Source: Acidobacteriota bacterium
Lineage (GTDB): Bacteria; Acidobacteriota; Blastocatellia; Pyrinomonadales; Pyrinomonadaceae
DNA length: 64,000 nucleotides
Assembly (NCBI GenBank): GCA_019639175.1
Contig: JAHBSK010000001.1
Coordinates: forward strand, 582,214-646,213
Reading direction: 5' to 3'
The position numbers and the translations under genes are program-made. The notes under the pieces are model-generated. The model saw nothing but the letters and a program-made list of their open reading frames with translations. It ran no database searches and was not told the origin of the DNA. Shown in pieces: positions 26,630 to 36,176 of the stretch (position 1 is the first letter of the stretch; the number at the start of each line of letters is the position of its first letter).

Positions 26630-28429
26630 GTGAAAAAGCACATGTTGTTAAAAGATGGGATCGGCCGCAGAGAGTTTCTGGCTCTTTCCGGCAGCGTTGT
26701 CGCCGCAGGCGGAGTATCCGTCTTTGCCGCAGAGCATGAGGCTCCGAAGCGGCCGGCACCGCCGGTAACTCCGCCAATACGATATTCGCTTGATCTGGGA
26801 TATCGGGCGCCGCGTTCCGGGCCGGTCACGGCGTTGAAGAACGGAGACCTGTTATGGATAACGACAGATCCCGAAGCTCCGTATCTGTCCAGGTCGATGT
26901 GGAAGCTGTCGCGTCTGGCATTGCGCCGCTCCGGTGACGGCGGAAAAAGTTGGGGAAAAGCTCAGATACTGCAACGCGGCAGCAAGGAATACTCTGTGAT
27001 GTCGTTCGGGCTTCGCCGCCTGCTCTCGGGGAAATTGCTGCACGTATTCGCGCGTTCCGGCGGGTACGATTATGAAACCGGCACACCGGAAAAGTCACTG
27101 AGAGAATTATTCTTTCAGTTTTCGAACGATAACGGAAAAACATGGGGTTCCGCTCAAAAAATGACCACCGGGGAGAGATATCACGGAGATGTTCTGTCGT
27201 TTGAACAACTCCGTGATGGGCGCATTGTCTATCCGTTCTGCTTTTTGACAAATGTCAGGTCGCAGTTTGCCATTTCGGTCATGTATTCGGATGACGATGG
27301 AAAAGCATGGTCGCGTTCTAAAAGCATTTTGACGACCGGAGGCGGCGGGTTTGAAAGCGGAGCGAGCGAACCCACGGTCGTAGAACTGAAAAACGGACGA
27401 TTGTGGATGCTGATAAGGGCGCAGACAGGCGTTTTGTGGGAATCGTTTTCGGATGATCGCGGAGAGACATGGAGTTCGGCGCGAGAATCGATGCTGCCTT
27501 CGAGCAACGCTCCGGCAACCGCCCTGCGAATGAGGAATGGCGACATCGCTGTCGCGTGGAATGCTCATGTCCGGTCCAACTATGCCCGGCAAAGCCTCGT
27601 TGTTGGACTGACCTCGGACGGACAAACGTTTCAGGGCCTGCGAGAATTGGATCTGACGGACTTTACGGATGATCCGTCGGCGTCGATACCGCACACTACT
27701 TATCCTTTTTTGACAGAGACGAGTGACGGAGATCTGGCGGTCAGCTATAACAAAGGGAACTGGTCACGGCACAACCGCCCGACGTTTGCAAAGATCGGCA
27801 CGAAATGGCTGACAGAAAAGAATGAACTTGTGGATCTGGCTGACGGCAGAACCGGCTGGCACACCATCGATCCCGGGCCAAAGTTTTCAGCCGCTCAGGA
27901 AAGCTATCTTCTCAACGATGACGGACTGGTGCTAAACATAGCAAGGCACCCGCAATACAAAGGCACGACCGGTATTATTAGAAACATTCCGCTGGTAACG
28001 GATGGCGAGATAACGGTGAATTTGCGACCCGCCGGACAGGAAGCGTATCTGTTGTTTGGAAACAGCCTTTTGGATCCGCGTGATCCTTTCGAAGGCTGTC
28101 TGCGGGTTCGTTTTAGCGGCGACAAGATATACGCTGCCGCCGGAACCGAGCAAAATACACAGAACAATCGGCGGACAACCGAATACCATTATGTGTCGCA
28201 CAAGATAAAGGATGAGATCGAATATCCGCAAACGTTCAAAGCCGGCGAAATGCTGAAAATATCGGTCCGTTATCGGGCCGCAGCGAACGAGGTACAGATT
28301 TCGATAAATGACGGAGAACGCCTGACACTCAAAACCATCAAGATGCTCGGCATCTCATATATGGGATTGCTTGTGGGCGAAAGCGGGCAGATCGGATTCA
28401 GGTCGGTCAAAACAACACTCAACAAATAA
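26630..28429 (+). CDS. Exported sialidase-like BNR propeller protein (copy 1)
   Basis: 599 residues from GTG 26630 (ATG 26642 possible). Twin-arginine-like signal GRREFLALSGSVVAAGG. Asp-box repeats S/T-x-D-x-G-x-x-W are visible at SGDGGKSWG, SNDNGKTWG, SDDDGKAWS and SDDRGETWS, the hallmark of six-bladed sialidase folds. A C-terminal jelly-roll-like domain (about 430-599) follows. Annotated relatives are called exo-alpha-sialidases, but fold membership does not prove sialidase activity. Followed after two bases by a clear paralog. Confidence 0.82.
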   Translation: MKKHMLLKDGIGRREFLALSGSVVAAGGVSVFAAEHEAPKRPAPPVTPPIRYSLDLGYRAPRSGPVTALKNGDLLWITTDPEAPYLSRSMWKLSRLALRRSGDGGKSWGKAQILQRGSKEYSVMSFGLRRLLSGKLLHVFARSGGYDYETGTPEKSLRELFFQFSNDNGKTWGSAQKMTTGERYHGDVLSFEQLRDGRIVYPFCFLTNVRSQFAISVMYSDDDGKAWSRSKSILTTGGGGFESGASEPTVVELKNGRLWMLIRAQTGVLWESFSDDRGETWSSARESMLPSSNAPATALRMRNGDIAVAWNAHVRSNYARQSLVVGLTSDGQTFQGLRELDLTDFTDDPSASIPHTTYPFLTETSDGDLAVSYNKGNWSRHNRPTFAKIGTKWLTEKNELVDLADGRTGWHTIDPGPKFSAAQESYLLNDDGLVLNIARHPQYKGTTGIIRNIPLVTDGEITVNLRPAGQEAYLLFGNSLLDPRDPFEGCLRVRFSGDKIYAAAGTEQNTQNNRRTTEYHYVSHKIKDEIEYPQTFKAGEMLKISVRYRAAANEVQISINDGERLTLKTIKMLGISYMGLLVGESGQIGFRSVKTTLNK

Positions 28430-28431
28430 AT

Positions 28432-30219
28432 ATGGAATCCAAAAATAAACTCGGAAGACGAGATTTTTTTGTATTGTCCGGCGGTTTGGCAGGCTTGGCT
28501 GTCGGTGCGGCAGGCATGGCGGAACCGCGTCGTACTCACGCCTCAGTGCCGGCATTCGGAGAACTCGAACGATTTACGCTTGATCTGGGACATCGCGCAT
28601 CACGCGGCGGCCCTATCGCCACACTCAAAGACGGCAGTTTTTTGTGGGTGACGACCGAGCCGGAAGCTCCGTATCTGTCAAAAAGCATGTGGGCCATTTC
28701 CAGGGTTGTTGCGCGGCGTTCGACCGATGGCGGCAAAAGCTGGGGTGAGGGCCAGGTGCTGCAGCAGGGTACAAAGGAATACTCGCTTCTCTCACACAAC
28801 ATCCGACAAACGAGTTCCGGTGCTATACTTCACATTTTTGTGCGATACAGCGGTTACGATTACGAGACCGGCGTTCCGGAAAAGTCGCTCAGTGAGGTTT
28901 TTATACAGCGTTCCAATGATAACGGAAAGACCTGGAGCGAACCTGTGAAGATGCCGACCGGCGAGCGCTATCAGGGCGATATTCTTTCGATGGAAATGCT
29001 CCGTGACGGACGCATCGTTTATCCGTTTTGTTTTCTGACCAATGTGAAATCACAGTTCGCGGTTTCCGCTATGTATTCGGACGATGACGGAAAGACATGG
29101 AAGCGTTCGACGAGCGTTTTGACGACGGGAGGCGGCGGATTTGAAAGCGGGGCCAGCGAACCCACGGTCGTCGAACTGCCGGATGGCAAACTGTGGATGC
29201 TGATAAGAGCGCAGACGGGATTTTTGTGGGAATCCTTCTCTACCGACCGCGGCGCAACATGGTCAAAGGCGGTCGAATCAGTGCTGTCGTCAAGCAACGC
29301 TCCGGCAACGGCCCTGAGATTGAAAAGCGGAGAGATCGCTGTTGCGTGGAACAATCATGTCCATGCAAATTATGCCCGGCAGAGCCTTATTCTCGGTTTA
29401 ACAAAAGACGGAAAGACCTTCAGCGGCCTGCGAGAGGTTGATTTCACCGATTTCACGGACGACCCCAACGCTTCCATTCCGCATACGACCTACTCGTATC
29501 TTGCTGAAACCGACAACGGAGACATAATTATGTCGTACAACAAGGGAAACTGGTCGCGTCACAACCGCCCGACATTCGCCCGGGTAAGCCGGTCGTGGAT
29601 AATGTCGAAACAGGAGACATTTGACCTCTCAGACGGACGCACCGGCTGGCACACCATCGATCCGGGACCGAGCGCGGCCGCTGCGGTCGAGCGATACATA
29701 CTTGCCGATGACGACAGCCTGTGGCTTGAGATAGGACAGCACGCCAGAAACAAACAGCCGACCGGAATAGTAAGGAACATTCCGCTTGTTTCCAACGGTG
29801 AACTTAGAGTTAAAGCTCAGGCCGGAAAGTCAGAATCATTTATTCTTTTAGGGAACAGCCTGCTTTCGCCTCGCGATCCGGGCGATGCCTGTATTCGCCT
29901 TAGATTTTCGGATGGAAAGATACATCTTGCCGCCGGTGTGCCGGAGCGGTCACAAAACAACAGAAGAACGACGGAATACCTGTTCCTCGCTCACAGGATA
30001 AAAGATGAGGTGCTTTATCCCGCCTCATTCAAACCGGATGAAACGCTCGACATATCGGTGACATATAATGCGGAAACGTCGGTCGCCGTTGTCTCGATAA
30101 ACGGCGGAAAGGCCGTAGAGCTAAAGACCGCCAGGATATTCGGCATCACATCTCTGGGATTTCTTGTTGCCAACGGCGGACAGATACGATTTGGTTCAGG
30201 ACAGACAAGGCTAAAGTAA
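28432..30219 (+). CDS. Exported sialidase-like BNR propeller protein (copy 2)
   Basis: 595 residues, tandem paralog of the protein at 26630 with long near-identical blocks (GGGFESGASEPTVVEL, SRHNRPTFA, DGRTGWHTIDPGP). Tat-like signal GRRDFFVLSGGLAGLAVG. Asp boxes: STDGGKSWG, SNDNGKTWS, SDDDGKTWK, STDRGATWS. The same C-terminal extra domain is present. The two-base spacing to the first copy suggests cotranslation. Conserved surface blocks between the paralogs imply the same reaction class, possibly on different linkages (inference). Confidence 0.82.
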   Translation: MESKNKLGRRDFFVLSGGLAGLAVGAAGMAEPRRTHASVPAFGELERFTLDLGHRASRGGPIATLKDGSFLWVTTEPEAPYLSKSMWAISRVVARRSTDGGKSWGEGQVLQQGTKEYSLLSHNIRQTSSGAILHIFVRYSGYDYETGVPEKSLSEVFIQRSNDNGKTWSEPVKMPTGERYQGDILSMEMLRDGRIVYPFCFLTNVKSQFAVSAMYSDDDGKTWKRSTSVLTTGGGGFESGASEPTVVELPDGKLWMLIRAQTGFLWESFSTDRGATWSKAVESVLSSSNAPATALRLKSGEIAVAWNNHVHANYARQSLILGLTKDGKTFSGLREVDFTDFTDDPNASIPHTTYSYLAETDNGDIIMSYNKGNWSRHNRPTFARVSRSWIMSKQETFDLSDGRTGWHTIDPGPSAAAAVERYILADDDSLWLEIGQHARNKQPTGIVRNIPLVSNGELRVKAQAGKSESFILLGNSLLSPRDPGDACIRLRFSDGKIHLAAGVPERSQNNRRTTEYLFLAHRIKDEVLYPASFKPDETLDISVTYNAETSVAVVSINGGKAVELKTARIFGITSLGFLVANGGQIRFGSGQTRLK

Positions 30220-30225
30220 AAATAT

Positions 30226-30903
30226 ATGAACGACATCATCTCTTTTTTGCAGACCGTTGACACGCCGACCGTTTGCAACGCGATCGAACTTTTGGACGTG
30301 CGTCCCGGTTCAGAGAATTTCACGTCCAACGCCGTCAAGTGTCTGTATCCCGAACTTGGCCCGATGGTCGGTTATGCGGTCACGGCCCAAATGGAGACCG
30401 TCACAAAAATGGAGCCGCGCGATGCCGAGATAACTATGCAGTTTTACGAGGCCATAGAAGCCAGCCCCAAACCGGTCGTGCTTGTGCTTCAGGAAATAGG
30501 CGGCTATCGTGAATTTGCGTCCCATTCCGGCGATGTGATGACGACGCTGGTAAAAAATTTCGGGGCCGTGGGCCTCGTAACCGATTGCAACGTCAGGGAT
30601 TTCAACGAGGTGCGGGCGTTGGGTTTTCACACTTTTGCAGCAGGCGTTTCGCCCAGCCACGTCCACTGCCGTATAGCTCGTGTTGGCGTTTCGGTGCAAA
30701 TACACGGGATGACGGTTCGCCCGGGCGATATAATTCACGGTGACATCAACGGCCTTGTTCAAGTCCCGTTCGAGCGAATAGACGATCTGCCGGATAAGAT
30801 CGCCGAGGTCAGAAACTCTGAAAAAGAGTTGATGGAAAGGGTCAACCAGGGCGGTTTTACGCTGGACGACCTTCGCAAGATATTACTCAGAGGAAAAGAA
30901 TAG
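30226..30903 (+). CDS. RraA-family protein (4-hydroxy-2-oxoacid aldolase-like)
   Basis: 225 residues. The RraA/HMG-aldolase fold is indicated by TVCNAIELLDVRPG, the substrate loop SGDVMTTLVKNFGAVGLVTDCNVRD and the late VRPGDIIHGDINGLVQVP segment. The Asp in TDCNVRD region and the Gly-Asp loop are the metal and pyruvate-binding area of class II pyruvate aldolases of this family. Members cleave 4-hydroxy-4-methyl-2-oxoglutarate-type acids to pyruvate or decarboxylate oxaloacetate; RraA proper inhibits RNase E. Catabolic context favours the aldolase reading. It runs directly into the next gene (ATG immediately after its TAG). Confidence 0.82.
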   Translation: MNDIISFLQTVDTPTVCNAIELLDVRPGSENFTSNAVKCLYPELGPMVGYAVTAQMETVTKMEPRDAEITMQFYEAIEASPKPVVLVLQEIGGYREFASHSGDVMTTLVKNFGAVGLVTDCNVRDFNEVRALGFHTFAAGVSPSHVHCRIARVGVSVQIHGMTVRPGDIIHGDINGLVQVPFERIDDLPDKIAEVRNSEKELMERVNQGGFTLDDLRKILLRGKE

Positions 30904-32091
30904 ATGTTCAGTAAGGGCCACAGATCGGATCGGAAACAACAGGTGAGTTTTCTCCTGCAATTTCTTTGTTTAGGAGTTTTGTTTTTAGCTGCCCCATTCT
31001 GTCTGGCGGCGCAGGAGGCCGAAAAGGCATTTTTTGAGAAAGGCACGGTAAAAGCTCCGTCACACGATGGAGACACACATGCCTATCCGGTGATCGCCCG
31101 TACATCCAGTGGAAAACTCATAACAGTTTGGGGACAAAGCGGCGGCGGAATTAGGTTTTCTCGTATCATGGGTTCCGTTTCAGAAGACAACGGCAAAACC
31201 TGGGGGAAGATATTCAAGATCATAGATAACGATGGCCTGTCGGACAGCGACCCGTCGATCCTGATAGACGGCAAAAGGATATTGGTCTATTCTTCATCCG
31301 TAGTGCCGCCGAACAACATCACGAAAATCTTCACATGGGTTGCCATTAGCGAAGACGACGGCGAAACGTGGACAAAACCTGTTGAAGTAAAGTCAGAGTA
31401 TAATTATCTTGTCGGTAAAAGGCATCTTGGCCTGAAACTGAAAGACGGCACATTGATGATGCCGGGCGGTTTTGACAGATGGGCGCAACTGGGCGGCGTT
31501 CCCGCGCGAACTGAAGGCGAGATGGACCTGATTTCAGGCGTCATGCTCTCAAAGGATGGAGTGAATTGGACGCCTTATTTCAGTCTTCATGTCGTGGCGC
31601 AAAAAGTGACGCCTTTCGGAACTAATGGGCTGGGTGAACCTGCCGTCGTCGAATTGGAGAACGGCGAACTTTACACACTGTTGAGAAGCGGGACCGAAAG
31701 GATGTATGAGGCCCGCAGCAAAGATGGCGGCAAAACTTGGAGCGATCCGGTGCCGAGCGCGTTATACGGCCACAATATCCCTGCTTCACTGTGGCGTTTG
31801 GATCAAAAACCGGAGGAGATAATTGTTATCTGGAACAATTCACCGCGTGAACGCCATCCGCTGAGTGTTTCAATTTCTGCCGACGGCGGCCGGACGTGGT
31901 CGGAACCAAAGAATGTTGCGGACATAACCGGAACGCAGAAATTCTATCATGACCTGCAAATATCCTATCCGGGAATAACGCAGGGAACGGACGGTAATTT
32001 TGTAGCCGTATGGATGGAGCAATTGCCCGACAAAAAAGGAAGGGCGATCCGGTGGGCAAGATTTAACAGGGCATGGGTGTTGTCTAAGTAA
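30904..32091 (+). CDS. Secreted sialidase/BNR-repeat propeller protein (short type)
   Basis: 395 residues with signal peptide (FLLQFLCLGVLFLAAPFCLAAQ). Asp-box repeats: SEDNGKTWG, SEDDGETWT, SKDGGKTWS and SADGGRTWS. It lacks the extra C-terminal domain of the two longer paralogs and is only distantly similar to them. Likely a periplasmic or outer-membrane propeller enzyme or binding protein. ATG begins at the base after the RraA stop, showing close coupling of a cytoplasmic aldolase gene and an exported propeller gene in one operon. Confidence 0.8.
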   Translation: MFSKGHRSDRKQQVSFLLQFLCLGVLFLAAPFCLAAQEAEKAFFEKGTVKAPSHDGDTHAYPVIARTSSGKLITVWGQSGGGIRFSRIMGSVSEDNGKTWGKIFKIIDNDGLSDSDPSILIDGKRILVYSSSVVPPNNITKIFTWVAISEDDGETWTKPVEVKSEYNYLVGKRHLGLKLKDGTLMMPGGFDRWAQLGGVPARTEGEMDLISGVMLSKDGVNWTPYFSLHVVAQKVTPFGTNGLGEPAVVELENGELYTLLRSGTERMYEARSKDGGKTWSDPVPSALYGHNIPASLWRLDQKPEEIIVIWNNSPRERHPLSVSISADGGRTWSEPKNVADITGTQKFYHDLQISYPGITQGTDGNFVAVWMEQLPDKKGRAIRWARFNRAWVLSK

Positions 32092-32102
32092 TAATATTTA
32101 CG

Positions 32103-33170
32103 ATGCTGGAGAAGTACCGCCAATTCCTCCCGATCCCGAAAGGGGTAGAGACAAATGACCTGGGTGAAGGGAATACGCCGATGGTCAGGAGCGGCACGCT
32201 CAACCCCGGCGGGAATCTGCTCTTCAAAATGGAGCAGATGAATCCCACAGGGTCGTTCAAGGACCGATTCGCGTCGCTGGAGACGCTGCTGATAAAAAGT
32301 TCCGGTCGTCAGGCATTTATAGCCACTTCTTCAGGAAATACCGGAGCGGCGCTTGCCGCCTATGCGGCCCGGCGCGGACTGGATTGTTTTTTATTCGTGA
32401 ACGAGGTCGTTCCTGAGAGTAAGCTCAATCAAATGCCCGTTTACGGAGCAAAGGTATTTCGCGTAAAGGACTTCGGAATATCGCATGAACTCTCGGCGCC
32501 GATATTTCAACGGTTGCAGGAGTTTTCCGTCGAAGAGAACATTCCGCTTGTTATCTCTGCATACAAATATTGCCCTGACGGAATGGAAGGTGTAAAGCCG
32601 ATCGCTTATGAGATCGTTGAGCAGCTTGGCAAAGTTCCTGATCGCGTATTTGTTCCGGTCGGCGGCGGCGGCCTTTTATCGGGTATATGGCGAGGATTTT
32701 GCGATCTGAAGGAAAATGGCATCGTTGACAGCTTGCCCAAAATGATGGCCGTTCAGCCGGAATTGAACGACACTCTTGTAACGCCGCTTTCGCAGAGTTT
32801 GGACAAGGCTCGTGAGGTAAGTACTACGACAACCATCAGCGGTCTTGCCGTTCAGGTCGATATCGATGCGACAATGGCCCTGCAAAGCGTAAAAGCTTCG
32901 GGTGGAGCGGGAGTGCTGGTTACGGATGAACAGATCCGGGATGCAAAAACACGGCTCAGTATGGAGGAAGGCATCTATGTCGAAGCGGCAGGAGCCTCCT
33001 CAGTCACGGGGTATCTTAAAGCTCTCGCCGATGGTGCGGTCAGCGAAGATGAGACGTCCGTCTGTATTCTGACCGGCCATGGACTGAAAGATGCGGCCAC
33101 GGGAAGCGACATCGCCTCGCGCATTCACGATATAACGGCGGACGACATTACAAAGGAACTTGTCGCCTGA
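32103..33170 (+). CDS. Threonine synthase-like PLP enzyme (fold type II)
   Basis: 355 residues. The PLP lysine is Lys53 in NPTGSFKDR; the phosphate-binding SSGNTGAAL loop and the late VPVGGGGLLSGI glycine loop are present. The family includes threonine synthase, threonine dehydratase and cystathionine-type beta-replacing lyases. No other threonine-biosynthesis gene is nearby, and the neighbours are catabolic, so a beta-elimination or beta-replacement on a hydroxy-amino acid is as likely as biosynthesis (inference). RidA at 3937 would detoxify its enamine products. Confidence 0.82.
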   Translation: MLEKYRQFLPIPKGVETNDLGEGNTPMVRSGTLNPGGNLLFKMEQMNPTGSFKDRFASLETLLIKSSGRQAFIATSSGNTGAALAAYAARRGLDCFLFVNEVVPESKLNQMPVYGAKVFRVKDFGISHELSAPIFQRLQEFSVEENIPLVISAYKYCPDGMEGVKPIAYEIVEQLGKVPDRVFVPVGGGGLLSGIWRGFCDLKENGIVDSLPKMMAVQPELNDTLVTPLSQSLDKAREVSTTTTISGLAVQVDIDATMALQSVKASGGAGVLVTDEQIRDAKTRLSMEEGIYVEAAGASSVTGYLKALADGAVSEDETSVCILTGHGLKDAATGSDIASRIHDITADDITKELVA

Positions 33171-33185
33171 GCATTGTAAAAGAAT

Positions 33186-34640
33186 ATGAGGGTTTTAGCC
33201 GGAGGGATCTATCACGAATCCCATTCCTTTTCCAATATTCCGACCGATATCGAAGCCTTTAAGAGCGTGCTTTACCTTCAGGGCAGAGAGGTCGTCGAAG
33301 AGCTGGGCGGAACCGTCAGCGAAATGGCCGGCTTTATTGAAGGAGCGGAGAAATACGGATTTGAATTGATACCGACGCTCTGGGCGTGGGGATTGGCAAC
33401 CGGGCCGGTTACCGCGGCCGCTCTCGATGAGATGATCGGCGTCGTTCATCAGGCATATCAGGATAACGATGGGATCGACGGCGTTCTTTTTACCCTGCAC
33501 GGAGCCATGGTCTCAGAACCGCTGCCGGACGGTGACGGTTACATTCTTTCGAGATTTCGGGAATTTATGGGCGACGTGCATATTGCCGTCACGCTGGATC
33601 TTCATGCAAATATTTCTTCTCTCATGGTTGAAAAGGCGGACATAATTGTTGGTTACGACACATATCCGCACATCGATCAGGTCGAACGCGGGCTTGAGGC
33701 GGCAGAGCTTCTTGCAAGGGCCATTCGGGACGAGATAAAGCCGGTTATGTCAATGGCAAAACCTCCGATGGTCGTGGTTCCCAATCGGCAATTTACCGCC
33801 GAGGCCCCGATGAAACACCTATTCGACCTTGCCATAGAGGCGGAAGCGGAGCCGGGTGTTTTGAGTGTGACCGTGGCCGGAGGCTTTGCGTATTCCGACG
33901 TGCCGGAGATAGGGCCTGCCGTCGTTGTCATTACAGATAATAACGCTCAACTCGGGCAGCAGCGTGCTGATGCCATCGCGGATCGTTTCTGGGAATTGCG
34001 GGATGATTTTGTGCCAAAGCCTGCCGATATTCCGACGGCGGTGCAAAGGGCTATCGAAAGCTCTTCAACACCGGTCATTCTGGCGGATGTCGGCGACAAT
34101 ATCGGAGCCGGCACACCCGGCGACAGCACGTTCATCTTAAGCGAACTCCTGGATAAGGGGGCGACGGACGCCGTCGTCATCATTGCCGATCCGTCATCGG
34201 TTGAAAAGGCCGTTGCCGCCGGTGTCGGCGAAAGGGTCAGTTTGCAGATCGGCGGCAAAACGGACAGGTTTCACGGTGAGCCGGTCGAGGTCAGGGCAGA
34301 GGTCACGCTGATATCGAACGGAGTTTTTCGCAATCGCGGTCAAATGCGTGACGGCATCGTCGAGGACATGGGCAGAACCGCCGTGGTCGCAGTCGGCGGC
34401 GTCAAGATCGTGCTGACGGAAAAGAAAATGCCGCCGTGGAATCTGGAACAGCTTCGTTCGGTCGGCATTTCACCCGAGTCGCAAAAGATAATAGTGGTCA
34501 AATCCGCCGTCGCTTTTCGTGCCGCATATGAGCCGATAGCGGGTGAGATCATCGAAGTCGATTCTCCCGGACTTTCGTCCGTCAATTTGGGACAGTTCAA
34601 TTTTAAGAACATCAGGCCGGGCCTTTTTCCTTTTAGTTAA
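33186..34640 (+). CDS. M81-family (MlrC-like) metallohydrolase
   Basis: 484 residues. The N-terminal DUF1485/M81 domain shows GGIYHESHSF, LFTLHGAMVSE, TLDLHAN and GYDTYPHID, which supply the Asp/His zinc ligands of the family; the C-terminal MlrC domain (about 300-484) follows. The namesake MlrC cleaves linear microcystin fragments, but most homologs occur in clusters unrelated to microcystin and have unknown substrates. No signal peptide, so cytoplasmic. Its presence with PLP enzymes suggests an amide or amino-acid-like step in the pathway (inference). Confidence 0.85.
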   Translation: MRVLAGGIYHESHSFSNIPTDIEAFKSVLYLQGREVVEELGGTVSEMAGFIEGAEKYGFELIPTLWAWGLATGPVTAAALDEMIGVVHQAYQDNDGIDGVLFTLHGAMVSEPLPDGDGYILSRFREFMGDVHIAVTLDLHANISSLMVEKADIIVGYDTYPHIDQVERGLEAAELLARAIRDEIKPVMSMAKPPMVVVPNRQFTAEAPMKHLFDLAIEAEAEPGVLSVTVAGGFAYSDVPEIGPAVVVITDNNAQLGQQRADAIADRFWELRDDFVPKPADIPTAVQRAIESSSTPVILADVGDNIGAGTPGDSTFILSELLDKGATDAVVIIADPSSVEKAVAAGVGERVSLQIGGKTDRFHGEPVEVRAEVTLISNGVFRNRGQMRDGIVEDMGRTAVVAVGGVKIVLTEKKMPPWNLEQLRSVGISPESQKIIVVKSAVAFRAAYEPIAGEIIEVDSPGLSSVNLGQFNFKNIRPGLFPFS

Positions 34641-34776
34641 TACGTCACAAACAAAAAAAATATTTCAATAGTTCCAGGACTACTGGTGTCCTTCGTTACA
34701 GGCCTTTGCGTTTGTTTTCGTCGGATTCATTTGCCGTGTAAAAAGCGGATTCAGTTTTACCAGGGAGGGATCATAT

Positions 34777-36117
34777 ATGGGAAAGTATGAAAAATCTCGA
34801 CAATTGTACGAGCGTGCCTGCGGATCTATGGCAGGCGGGGTCAGCAGCCATTTTCGGATGGGCGGAACACCGCATCCTTTGTTTTTTACACACGGCAAGG
34901 GGGCACGCATTTATGATGTTGATGGCAATGAATACCTCGATTTTACTTTGAGTCAGGGGCCGATGATCCTCGGGCATTCGCATCCTGAGGTGATCAGGCG
35001 GGTGAACGAGGAAATGAACCGAGGACAGCTTTTCGCGGGCCAGCATATGCTGGAGCTGGAACTGGCGGAAACAGTTCAAAGGCTTATTCCATGTGCCGAG
35101 TTGATCCGTTTCAGCAACAGCGGGTCTGAATCCGTCCAGGCTGCCCTGCGTCTGGCACGCGGCTATACCGGGCGGAAATTATACGTCAAATTTGAGGGGC
35201 AATATCACGGATGGTTCGACAACGTTCTTGTGAGTCAGCATCCATCGCTCGATGCCGCCGGAAAGAATGACCTGCCGACAAAGGTTTTGGAAACACAGGG
35301 GCAAGCTGCAAGTGTGTTGGATGAGATGATCGTTCTGCCCTGGAATGACCTGGAAGCGGTAAAAAGAGCATTCGAACAATGGGGAAGCGACATTGCCGCG
35401 ATAATCACGGAACCGATAATGTGCAACAACGGCTGCATCGAGCCGCTGCCGGGATTTTTGGAAGGTCTTCGCGAGATCTGCGATAAGAATAACTCATTGC
35501 TTATATTTGATGAGATCATCACGGGCTTTAGAATGGGCCTTGGCGGAGCGCAGAAAGTTTACGGCGTAATTCCGGACGTCGCGACCTTTGGGAAGGCCAT
35601 GGCATCAGGATTTCCTGTCAGTTTTCTTGCGGGCAAACGCAGCGTGATGAAGGTCGTCGCCGATGGAACTGTAATGCACGCCGGAACATATAACAGCAAC
35701 AACCCGTCGATCGCGGCCGGTGTCGCAACCATCGGCGTTCTTGAGGCAGGCGGAGAAGAACTTTATGATCGCATTCGTTCGCTGGGCATCAGGCTTCAGG
35801 AGGGCATCAGAAGGGCCGCTGCCGAATCCGGCCACAACATTGTACTCAGCGGGCCCGGACAGATGACGTTCGTCGGCTTTTCAGACAGCGAAAAGCTTGA
35901 GAATTACCGCGACACGCTGGAATGCGATTTCCAGAAATACGGTGTTTTTACAAAGGAAATGCTTGATCGGGGCATTCGTCTGATCGGGCGCGGGATATGG
36001 TATATTTCGACCGCTCATACGGAGGAAGACATCGACAGGGCAATAGAAACGGCTTTTGAAGTGATGAGTACGATGAAGCAGAAAGACCTGGCTGTTTCGG
36101 GTTCCGCCCAGGTTTGA
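34777..36117 (+). CDS. Class III aminotransferase-like protein (glutamate-1-semialdehyde aminomutase type)
   Basis: 446 residues. Conserved features: DGNEYLDFTLSQGPMILGHSHP near the N-terminus, FSNSGSESVQAALRLARGYTG, FDEIITGFRMG and the PLP lysine Lys273 in TFGKAMASGFP. This is the layout of glutamate-1-semialdehyde aminomutases and related omega-aminotransferases. A housekeeping HemL role is unlikely given the catabolic neighbours; transamination of a sugar- or amino-acid-derived aldehyde is favoured (inference). A strong GGGAGGG ribosome site lies eight bases before ATG 34777. The preceding 136 bases contain no gene. Confidence 0.85.
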   Translation: MGKYEKSRQLYERACGSMAGGVSSHFRMGGTPHPLFFTHGKGARIYDVDGNEYLDFTLSQGPMILGHSHPEVIRRVNEEMNRGQLFAGQHMLELELAETVQRLIPCAELIRFSNSGSESVQAALRLARGYTGRKLYVKFEGQYHGWFDNVLVSQHPSLDAAGKNDLPTKVLETQGQAASVLDEMIVLPWNDLEAVKRAFEQWGSDIAAIITEPIMCNNGCIEPLPGFLEGLREICDKNNSLLIFDEIITGFRMGLGGAQKVYGVIPDVATFGKAMASGFPVSFLAGKRSVMKVVADGTVMHAGTYNSNNPSIAAGVATIGVLEAGGEELYDRIRSLGIRLQEGIRRAAAESGHNIVLSGPGQMTFVGFSDSEKLENYRDTLECDFQKYGVFTKEMLDRGIRLIGRGIWYISTAHTEEDIDRAIETAFEVMSTMKQKDLAVSGSAQV

Positions 36118-36176
36118 ATTTGCCACAATGTTCCGCTTTATCATTTAGACCCGCGACATAGACACACAGCAATAGT

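Noticed and set aside
26630..32091. Sialic-acid catabolism operon
   Set aside because: The propeller proteins have Asp boxes, but no sialic-acid lyase, ManNAc epimerase, kinase or GlcN6P deaminase is present in the window, so the substrate cannot be called sialic acid.
34777..36117. Housekeeping hemL (glutamate-1-semialdehyde aminomutase)
   Set aside because: The sequence fits the superfamily but no heme genes are nearby and the gene sits inside a catabolic cluster; the name would over-state the evidence.
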